Shown here: piece after piece, positions 42,716 to 51,000 of the stretch
How positions within the stretch are numbered: the stretch's first letter is position 1
Layout: each line of letters starts with the position of its first letter
Notes under the pieces: generated by a model
The model's database searches: none
What the model saw: only the letters and a program-made list of their open reading frames with translations
Told to the model about the DNA's origin: nothing
Assembly: GCA_019187365.1 (NCBI GenBank)
Contig: JABARE010000029.1
Location: 46,409-110,408 of the forward strand
Length of the DNA stretch: 64,000 bases
Direction: 5' to 3'
Source: Saprospiraceae bacterium
GTDB taxonomy: Bacteria > Bacteroidota > Bacteroidia > Chitinophagales > Saprospiraceae
Program-made: the position numbers and the translations under genes

Positions 42716-45700
42716 TCAATGATCCGTTTCGTCGGTCTCTGCGGCATCGTCTCCGCCGATAGAATCGCAGTGGTAAAGGCGCTTGCGCCGGGGGCTGTAT
42801 TTCTGAGCTTTTTCGCCGGAGGCCTTGGCGCGAAGCATTTTCTGAAGAATGCGGCTGCGCTCGCGTTCAACGCTTTCACGCAGGCCTGAATCAGCATTCC
42901 GGTCAAAATAAAGTACGCCATCTACGAAAGTCATTTCAGCTTTGGCGCGCACCGATAGTGGATGGTCGCTCCAAAGAACGACGTCTGCATCTTTTCCGGT
43001 ACGGATGCTCCCCACGCGGTGGTCAATGTGCAACAGACGTGCAGGATTGAGGGTAACGAATTTGAGGGCTTCTTCTTCGGGAACACCGCCATAAAGAACG
43101 GCTTTGGCCGCTTCCTGGTTGAGGCGCCGCGCCATTTCCGCATCGTCTGAGTTGTAAGCTGTGACGACACCCTGGTTGTGCAACAGCGCACCGTTGTATG
43201 GCGTTGCCTCGTACACTTCGTATTTGTATGCCCACCAGTCTGCGAAGGCCGAGGCGCCGGCGCCGTGCTCGCGCATTCGGTCAGCAAGTTTGTATCCTTC
43301 GAGAATATGCGTAAACGTGTTGATGCGAAAGTCAAAGCGCTGTGCAAGATGCATCAACATGTTGATTTCAGACTGCACATAGGAGTGACACGTTACGAAA
43401 CGCTTCTTCCGGAGAATTTCAGAAAGCGCCTCGAGTTGCAGGTCACGACGTGTGGATTTTGGATTTTCTCTCCTGGCCGCATCGTATTGCCGCGCCCGCG
43501 TAAATGCGTCTTCGTAAACCTGTTCCACGCCCATCCGGGTGTCGGGAAAGCGGTTAGACTGGTTACCACCGCTGCGTTTGACGTTTTCACCAAGAGCAAA
43601 TTTGATAAAGGGATCGGCGCCCTCAAATTTCATGGAATCGGAGGAAAGGCCCCACCTCAGTTTGATCAGCGCGCTTTGGCCCCCGATGGGGTTGCACGAA
43701 CCATGAAGCACTTGTGCGGTGGTGACCCCGCCCGACAACTGGCGGTATATGTTGATGTCTTCCGGATTGATCACATCAGCTATGCGGACTTCTGCGGTAT
43801 TGGAATGCGAACACTCGTTCACTCCACCGTTTACGGCTATGTGGGAATGTTCGTCAATAATGCCCGATGTAAGGTGCATTCCTGTGCCGTCGATTTCGCG
43901 GGCACCCGGAGCAGAGAGCTTCTTGCCAACCGCGCGGATCTTGCCATGGGAAATCCAGACGTCGGTTTGTGGGAGGATTCCCTCTTTTTCATTGGTCCAC
44001 ACCGTTGCGTTGCGAATGACGCAATGTTCGGGAGCGGGAGCTTGAGACCAGCCATAGGCGGTGAAGGGAAAGCTTACCGGTCCGAGGGTGCCGGTATCTG
44101 CAACGGGGCTGGTGCTGTCTGCATTTGTAGAGTCGGGAGGATCCTGCCCTTCTGGCCTCAGGATCAGATCCGTCCAGCTTCCGTCTTCCCTCTGTGCACG
44201 GCCATTCCATAAACTGCCTGCACCTTTCCATGCAGAGAACAGCATAAAGGGGCCCGTGGGCCCGCTGCGACCGAGTTGTCCGGATATCCAGTACCCCGTT
44301 CCTTTGGCATGCAAAAAGTAGTGGCTGCTGTCTGCATATAGCAGCCGAAACTCCGTTTTGTTCGCCACGCTGCTGAAGGCGCCGTGCAAGCGAAGGGTGT
44401 CTATTTCTAAAGCAAACCGCCCGGTCGCGACCGGCAGAAGGGAGCGTTCCTGAACGGGAAACCTTCTGCCGCGAACCCAGGTCTCCAGAATGCGGGACTT
44501 GTCGGAGAACAGGGGCCCGTCGGTTACGATGAGCGATGCCGTTTTTCCAGGATGAAGGGTCCCCGTATGTCGGTCGACGTTTAGCCAGCTTGCAGGACCA
44601 GCGGTCAGGGCGTAGAGGGCGAGTCCGGATCTCAGACCCCGGCGAATAGCCTTACGAACGCTAGTTAGTATTTGTGAGGGATCGGACAGGCCGTGTGAGG
44701 TGAAGACAAAGGGAATGTTGTGGTTTGCCAGGATGGCGGGATTGGAGGGGGCAAGTTCCCAGTGTTTGAGATCGGAAAGGTCGATGTTCAGGGCATCGAG
44801 GGGGTCTTCGACGTCGTAGGGTTCAGGAAAATCGAGCGGAACGATGATGCGTTGTCCGGTTCGGCGTATGGCATCGGCTCGCTGGTATTCGCGGCCGTCG
44901 CCGACGAGCATCCCGCGAATTCCGAACTCACTTAAAAGAGAGGATGCGCGCAGAAGATTGTGTGGTGACCCGGCAACAAACAACTGTGGCAGGGACTGAA
45001 GGGTACGCCAGTGCTCGAGGGAGAGGTTGTGTTCGAGGGGACGGATGGCCTGGTCGTATTGGATGCCGTCGAGGAAGGTCTGCCGGAGCAGGGCAATACT
45101 GCCCATCAGCGAACTGGGATAAAACTGGGAAGAACTTCCTTTATCAAAATGAAGTACGTGAGAAGAGGCAGCATTGAGCACGAGTTCGTTTTCGTTTGCC
45201 GGGTAGAGCTGTACCACACATGCGGAGCCCCGGGAGATGCCATCGGGAACATGGGTTTGCACACACGCATAGCCGGCCTTTCGATAGCGGGCGGCGCTTT
45301 CGTCGGAATAGTGCAAGGCTGATGCGGCAGATTGCTCGCAGCGCAGCGCGTCGTTCCATCCATAGCTTCCCGGGCGTGTGCTTTCGTAATCCGGTTTGGT
45401 GGGGGAAGGCGATTTTTCCGGCATGCCGAAGTGGCTGATGGGCTCAACAAAAGCCGGGTAGATAAACCGGCCCTGCATGTCGATGCGAACCACGGTGTCG
45501 CCGGCCTGTACCGACGTCCCTGACGCAACGATGATGCCGTTGTGGATGAGCAACTGTCCGCGGGACAAAACCGTTCCGGAGTCCAGGTGGATTTCGGCGT
45601 TCATCAGCAGGTAGCTGGCGGTTTCAGGATGCCGGATCCCGTTTACCGGAAAAGTGGGTTGTGCCTGGAGGGAAAACAGCGAAAACAGCAATGCCAGCGC

Positions 45701-45754
45701 AAGATACTTCGCCCATTTTAAAAAAAACAGAAAAGCTAACAAACGTTCGTTCAT
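42716..45754 (-). CDS. Secreted double-domain amidohydrolase
   Basis: A 1012-residue exported protein with two amidohydrolase modules. The signal region is MNERLLAFLFFLKWAKYLALALLFSLFSLQAQ. The first module (about 30-440) has no HxH (YPAFVEPISHFGM) and looks degenerate. The second (about 590-960) has the full set: SGIIDEHSHIAVNGG, FVTCHSYVQSE, TFTHILEGYKLADRM and VVTAYNSDDAEMARRL, and closes HRVGSIRTGKDADVVLWSDHPL. It resembles imidazolonepropionase-like exported amidohydrolases of Bacteroidota; the substrate is unknown, perhaps a peptide. The ATG at 45754 is fused to a CAAACGTTCGTT repeat. Confidence 0.8.
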   Translation of the reverse strand: MNERLLAFLFFLKWAKYLALALLFSLFSLQAQPTFPVNGIRHPETASYLLMNAEIHLDSGTVLSRGQLLIHNGIIVASGTSVQAGDTVVRIDMQGRFIYPAFVEPISHFGMPEKSPSPTKPDYESTRPGSYGWNDALRCEQSAASALHYSDESAARYRKAGYACVQTHVPDGISRGSACVVQLYPANENELVLNAASSHVLHFDKGSSSQFYPSSLMGSIALLRQTFLDGIQYDQAIRPLEHNLSLEHWRTLQSLPQLFVAGSPHNLLRASSLLSEFGIRGMLVGDGREYQRADAIRRTGQRIIVPLDFPEPYDVEDPLDALNIDLSDLKHWELAPSNPAILANHNIPFVFTSHGLSDPSQILTSVRKAIRRGLRSGLALYALTAGPASWLNVDRHTGTLHPGKTASLIVTDGPLFSDKSRILETWVRGRRFPVQERSLLPVATGRFALEIDTLRLHGAFSSVANKTEFRLLYADSSHYFLHAKGTGYWISGQLGRSGPTGPFMLFSAWKGAGSLWNGRAQREDGSWTDLILRPEGQDPPDSTNADSTSPVADTGTLGPVSFPFTAYGWSQAPAPEHCVIRNATVWTNEKEGILPQTDVWISHGKIRAVGKKLSAPGAREIDGTGMHLTSGIIDEHSHIAVNGGVNECSHSNTAEVRIADVINPEDINIYRQLSGGVTTAQVLHGSCNPIGGQSALIKLRWGLSSDSMKFEGADPFIKFALGENVKRSGGNQSNRFPDTRMGVEQVYEDAFTRARQYDAARRENPKSTRRDLQLEALSEILRKKRFVTCHSYVQSEINMLMHLAQRFDFRINTFTHILEGYKLADRMREHGAGASAFADWWAYKYEVYEATPYNGALLHNQGVVTAYNSDDAEMARRLNQEAAKAVLYGGVPEEEALKFVTLNPARLLHIDHRVGSIRTGKDADVVLWSDHPLSVRAKAEMTFVDGVLYFDRNADSGLRESVERERSRILQKMLRAKASGEKAQKYSPRRKRLYHCDSIGGDDAAETDETDH
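45739..45750. repeat. 12-mer repeat CAAACGTTCGTT at the amidohydrolase start
   Basis: Exact copy of the word at 41395-41406, sitting within the first codons of the large amidohydrolase gene (ATG at 45754). Together the two copies bracket the pair of amidohydrolase genes. Confidence 0.7.
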
Positions 45755-45755
45755 A

Positions 45756-46775
45756 TTATTTACTACTGTATTCGCCATATTCTTTGATGTAAACGTCGCT
45801 GAGCAGAAGCATCAATGATATGAGAATGGGGCCGAAGATCAAGCCAACGAATCCAAACAGTTTGAGTCCCGCAAGCACACCAAAGATGGTGATGAGCGGA
45901 TGGGTGTCCCCAATTCTTTTTTGCAAAAACATGCGAAACAAATTGTCAACGGATCCGACTACCGCCAAACCATATACCAACAGGAAGATTGCGTAGGCTT
46001 GTGCGCCATTGTAAAAGAGCATAAGTGAAAGCGGCACATAGACCACCATGGCGCCGAGAACCGGGATAAAGGAAGCAAAAAAAGTAACGATGAACCACAT
46101 AAAGGGATCGTCTACACCAGCAATCCAGTAGCCAATTGCTGCGACGACGGATTGAAACAGGGATACGAGCGGAATGCCAATTGCATTGGCATATACGAGC
46201 TTGTTGAGGTGGTCCCGGAAGTAGTTCAGGTTTTTCAATTTGAGTGGCAGCCAGGAAGTAAAAGCATTTTCTATTCGGGAGCCGCCGGAGAGGAGGAAGT
46301 AGAGCAGAAAATACGTGATGGCGAGAAGTCCCACGCTGTTAAACGTTACGCCAAGAAGGTGGCTCGATTCGCGCAGGATGAAATCTCCGAGATTGCCAAT
46401 GTGCTCCTGTGTGAGAATTTCGACCTGGTAACGCGCCTCGAGCTCGTGAACAAACTGCTCAACGGCACCCCAAATATCATTGGAGTTGTTGATTTTGGGA
46501 ATGATGCGCGCTGAGAGCATGCGAAGGACTGAGTTCAGAGGCAGGACGATCACCACTATGCTCGCCAGCATCAGGACGATGGCAGCCAAAGGTTTGGGCC
46601 AGTTTTTGCGGGCATGCAGCCAAATAAAGGGTTTTCGCATCAGGATGTAAAGCGTATAGGCTCCGAGGAAGGAAGGTAAAAAGCCCCGGAGTTCCCAAAA
46701 TAAAAGGCCGCCGATCAATACGACCAGCGCGAGGTGAAAGACCTGCCGGATGATGCTGTTGGGTATCTTTTCCAT
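45756..46775 (-). CDS. AI-2E family transporter (PerM/YdiK type)
   Basis: A 339-residue inner-membrane protein of the AI-2E/PerM family, whose members export diverse small molecules or act as Na+/H+ antiporters. About eight membrane segments are seen, with a central soluble stretch (about 85-165). The marker region is FMWFIVTFFASFIPVLGAMVVYVPLSLMLF and IGDTHPLITIFGVLAGLKLFGFVGLIFGPILISLM. The ATG at 46775 (MEKIPNS) is preferred to the longer frame from 46850. The amidohydrolase gene follows after one base, so the three genes form one unit. Confidence 0.85.
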   Translation of the reverse strand: MEKIPNSIIRQVFHLALVVLIGGLLFWELRGFLPSFLGAYTLYILMRKPFIWLHARKNWPKPLAAIVLMLASIVVIVLPLNSVLRMLSARIIPKINNSNDIWGAVEQFVHELEARYQVEILTQEHIGNLGDFILRESSHLLGVTFNSVGLLAITYFLLYFLLSGGSRIENAFTSWLPLKLKNLNYFRDHLNKLVYANAIGIPLVSLFQSVVAAIGYWIAGVDDPFMWFIVTFFASFIPVLGAMVVYVPLSLMLFYNGAQAYAIFLLVYGLAVVGSVDNLFRMFLQKRIGDTHPLITIFGVLAGLKLFGFVGLIFGPILISLMLLLSDVYIKEYGEYSSK

Positions 46776-46885
46776 AATTCCCGAATTGCAGGGGCGTCCT
46801 GCGGAGCCATAAAAATAATTCGCAAAGGGGAATGCCGGTGTGAATTCCAAGAGAACACCTTTCCAGGGGAGCGGGGAAAGAGGTG

Positions 46886-46893
46886 TACTTTTG
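46886..46893 (+). promoter_or_regulatory. -7 element of the acyltransferase gene
   Basis: TACTTTTG matches TAnnTTTG and lies 18 bases before the ATG at 46912, supporting that start over the open frame from 46840. Confidence 0.5.
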
Positions 46894-46911
46894 CTTCAGC
46901 AAATTGCCAAC

Positions 46912-47787
46912 ATGTCAGCCAAAATGAGATACTGGCCTCTGCTCCTGTTGTCCCGCCTTCCCTGGCCCATCCTGGAGAGGATTTCGGGCTTTTGTGCGGT
47001 GCTCCTGTCGCATTTTCCAGGATACCGGCGGAGCCTTGTGGCAAAAAACATCCAAAGGGCTTTTCCGGAAAAGGATCCGGCGCAGCAAAAAAAATTGGCG
47101 AAGGCCTTTTACGCGCATTTTAGCGATCAGTTGCTCGGCATCCTGAAATCGTTCAGCGCATCGGAGAAAGAACTTCAGGAACGCTTTGTATATGGCAACC
47201 CCAACATCTTCGATCCAGCATTGGAAAAAGGAAAAAGCGCGATGATCTACGTCGCCCATCTCGGCAACTGGGAATGGTTTTCGCTCCTGCCCAAGGCGGT
47301 TTCCTCTCCTGTATATTCCCTTTATCTGCCCCTGTCAAATCGCTATTTCGACGGGCTTATGCGCTTTGGCCGGGAGCGTTTTGGCATACGCACGCTGCCT
47401 TCGAGCAAAGCCTATCGCGTATTGCTCGAACTGCGGAAAAAGGGAGAACGCAACATAACCATGTTTGGTGCTGACCAAAGTCCGCCCGGGCCTGAAAACG
47501 TTCACTGGGTTGATTTTCTGGGTCAGCGCACCGCCTTTATTCAGGGACCGGAGGTCATTGCCCGCAAACTTGGATGCGCCGTATTTTTTGCCAGGATCGC
47601 CCTGGTCAGACGCAATTTTTATCACGTCGAATTTTTGCAACTCTGGGACGGGGAAGAAGCATTAAAAGAGGGAGAGATCACGAAAAGGTACGCGGCAGCC
47701 CTCGAAGAAAACATCCGGCTCGCTCCGCAACTCTGGCTTTGGTCGCATCGGCGGTGGAAACACAAGTTTGCGGAAACCGGCACCTGA
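46912..47787 (+). CDS. LpxL/HtrB-type lipid A acyltransferase
   Basis: A 291-residue inner-membrane acyltransferase that adds a secondary acyl chain to lipid A (or a related lipid). One membrane helix near the N-terminus (YWPLLLLSRLPWPILERISGFCAVLL) precedes the catalytic HxxxxE motif in YVAHLGNWEW (H116, E121), then ITMFGADQSPPGPENVHWVDFLGQ with the conserved DQ pair and FIQGPEVIARKLG. The tail QLWLWSHRRWKHKF is the family ending. Bacteroidota carry several such genes; which chain this one adds is unknown. It stands alone before the PorU2-like gene. Confidence 0.87.
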   Translation: MSAKMRYWPLLLLSRLPWPILERISGFCAVLLSHFPGYRRSLVAKNIQRAFPEKDPAQQKKLAKAFYAHFSDQLLGILKSFSASEKELQERFVYGNPNIFDPALEKGKSAMIYVAHLGNWEWFSLLPKAVSSPVYSLYLPLSNRYFDGLMRFGRERFGIRTLPSSKAYRVLLELRKKGERNITMFGADQSPPGPENVHWVDFLGQRTAFIQGPEVIARKLGCAVFFARIALVRRNFYHVEFLQLWDGEEALKEGEITKRYAAALEENIRLAPQLWLWSHRRWKHKFAETGT

Positions 47788-47866
47788 CGCCGTTTTTGCG
47801 ATCCATCGCCCCGGGCAATTGGGCCCACATCACAGTCATTTGGCCCCCGAAAAGTCAGGAAATGTG

Positions 47867-47874
47867 TAATTTTG
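47867..47874 (+). promoter_or_regulatory. Possible -7 element upstream of porU2
   Basis: TAATTTTG matches TAnnTTTG, with TTTG at 47839-47842, 24 bases earlier. The ATG at 48074 is 199 bases downstream, so a long leader would result. No gene is visible in the 286 bases 47788-48073. Confidence 0.35.
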
Positions 47875-48073
47875 AGAAAGGGCATCAACGTTAAGGCCCC
47901 CCCTAAAAGACCATATTCACGTCTGCTACCGCAGGACAACCCCACCCGTCCGGAAGCAGCAACGGCAACAATGTTTACCCGCACGCGTTAGGTGATTGAC
48001 CAAGACAGCGGGTTACAAGCCCCTAACACATTAGTAGAAAATTTAATATGTTTGTTCGAGAATACGATTTGCA

Positions 48074-51000
48074 ATGAGGGGAAAAACGGGTGTTTTCATC
48101 GCTTATTTAATCTGGTGGCTGCCGGATGCAAGCGCCCAAATGCGCTTTATGGGTCAGGACCTCTACGGCAACGAATGGATCCGGCCAGGGCAAACATACT
48201 GGAAGATCCCCGTAGCGGAGGACGGCATTTACCGCATTTCCGCTCCGGTCCTCGAAGCAGCCGGCATTCCCCTTGACAAAGTGGCCGGAGGAAATTTCCG
48301 TTTGTACAAGCTGGGAAGAGAGGTTCCTATGATCCGGAGTACGACCGGCCTGTTGGGGCCAACGGGATACCTGTTGTTTTACGGCAGCAAAAACCGGGGA
48401 GAACTCGACGAGGCGCTTTTTGACAGGCCTGATGAGATGGGCAATCCGCAGCATTCCATGTTTACCGATACCGCCGTGTACTACCTTCATTGGGAAGACC
48501 AGCCCGGGGGTATGGAAATCGCGCTCATCCCCAACGACCTGTCCGCCCCTGTGCCGAAAGATCCTTACTACCGGCGGAAGGCGATCGAGGTTTTGCATGA
48601 ATCTTCCTTTAAGCGAGGCGTCAGCTTTGGCAGCGACCAGAAGTTCCCCTTATTTGATGCTGCCCAGGGATTTAGCTCAGCTCTTTTCCGAACCCGTGAC
48701 TTCTCCCTCAACTTTCCGGCATTTTACACATCAGGGCCCGACGCCATGGTTCGCGTTCGGCTCACCGGATTTGGCGATGACAACACGGCGCACCGGGCCA
48801 ATTTTTATGTGGACGGCATTTCCAAAGGGACCGAACTCTTTGCAGGGTACAAGGTGCGAACAAAGGAACTTGTGATCCCCAATTTTGAAGTCCAAACATC
48901 GATGAGCTTTCGCATTGCGGGAGAAGCCAGCCCGGAAGACAGACTTGCAGTATCGCACATTGAATATGAGTATCCGGCAACATTTAATTTTCAGTTTGCG
49001 AAGTGGGCCCGCATGTATATTGACAAGGGAGTAATCCGAAAGTACATCGAACTGGAGCAGTTTGACGGGGGCGATGAAATATCCGCATACGATCTAAGCA
49101 ATGGCTATTACCTCAGAAGCCAGCGGGAGACCAACGGAACGTATCGCATTACCCTTCCCGAGTCGAATGTCGACCGCGAAGTAATTGTATGGAATGCTTC
49201 CGAGGTGAGAGAGGTCGGGCAATTGCATTCATTCACCCCTGAATCATTTGATGCTGGAGATTACGATTTCGTCATTCTTTATCATCCTGCGATGGCGGAG
49301 CTGGTTGGCGGAACCGATTACGTCGAAGCCTATGCCAATTACCGCGCCTCGGCAGCGGGAGGATCCTATCGCGTTGCAAAGGTGAGCGTTGCCGGTTTAT
49401 ACGATCAATTTGCGTATGGCATTCATACGCATAGTCTTGCAGTGAGAAATTTCGCACAGTATGCGCGCACCATCTGGCCAAACATTCGGTATTTTCTCAT
49501 TTTGGGAAAAGGATTAGAATATCCGTATTACCGGGAAGGGGGACCCGACCCGGCTTACTTTTTCGTGCCTACCTTCGGAACTCCTGCTGCAGACATCGTC
49601 CTGGTTTCAGACCGCGATTACCGCCCATTTTGTTCATTCGGACGGCTCCCCGCAGTGTCGGGGAATGAGATCAAAACCTACCTGGACAAACTGCGTTCGC
49701 ACGAAGCCTACCTTTCGGCAACGTCGCACGAAGCATCAACACGTGCCTGGCTGAAGCGCATTGTGCATCTTTCGGGTGGAGATCCTTCCATTTATGCCCT
49801 GATCAGCGCGCAACTGGCCGGAATGGAAGGAGTGATAGAAAACAACGACATGGGTGCCCAGGTGGAAACCTTCTACAAGCAGAGCAGCAGCACCATCGAA
49901 GTTGCCAACAGCGAATTGTTGCGCAAATACATCAACGAAGGAAGCTCCATCATTACGTTTATGGGCCATTCAGCGGCGGTGAGGCTCGATTTCAATCTGG
50001 AGAACGTCGATTCCTACCTCAATAAGGACCGCTATCATCTTTTTATGGCATTGGGTTGTTATGCGGGTTCTTTGTTTGCGCCGAACCGCTCGATCAGCGA
50101 GGAGCACAACCTCGCACCGGATCGCGGATCCATACTCTATGTAGCCAACACCACCGCTGGATTTCCGGACATCCTGGGATTGTTTGGAAGCGAATTCTAC
50201 CGCCAACTCGGCGAAACGAGTTATGGGATGCCCGTTGGCGACGCATTGCGGGAAACCCTTTTGAAACTTGCAGGGCAGGGAGGAGAGAGGCTGCTTACGC
50301 AGGCGTATTCGACGACGCTCAATGGAGACCCTGCGGTGCGGCTCAACCTCGGCAACGCCCCCGATTTTGTAGTGGATCCGGCATCGGTTGGGACAAATCC
50401 TCCAACGGTGTTTGCCACGCAGGCGCATTTTGATCTAAACTTCGACGTACTCAACCTTGGAACGCACGAAAAAGATAGTCTCGATCTGATGGTCGAGCGC
50501 CAATTGCCTAGCGGAGAGAGAAGCGTTGTTTTTGATGGCCGCATAGCCCGCCCTTCCGTTCGCCAAACGGTTCAACTTGCCATTCCAGGAGGAGGAGAAG
50601 GAGCTGTTGGCTATAATTTGTTTACCATTCAACTTGATCCTTCCAACCGCATTGATGAAGGGCCGAAACCCTGGGCAGAGCAAAACAACGAACTGGAGAT
50701 ACAGGGAAAGAAAGGGTACACTGCATTTGTTTTTGGCAACGAGGCGCGGCCGGTGCAACCTCCGGAGTTTGCCATTTTGCAGACCGATGCTCCCCTGCTC
50801 ATTGCCGGCAACAGCAACACCCTTGCCACGGAGAGCAACTACTACTTTGAAATCGATACTTCGGAATACTTCGACAGTCCGTTGCGCGAGCAGTATTCCG
50901 TGAAGCAAACCGGGGGTGTGCTGCAGTGGAAACCTCAGCGGCGTCTGCTCCCGGAAAATGTTTATTACTGGCGCGTATCACCAGACAGTCTGGGGAGCGG

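Noticed and set aside
43178..44212. A 344-codon plus-strand frame inside the large amidohydrolase gene.
   Set aside because: It has low-complexity translation with no recognised motif, and the opposite strand encodes conserved amidohydrolase motifs.
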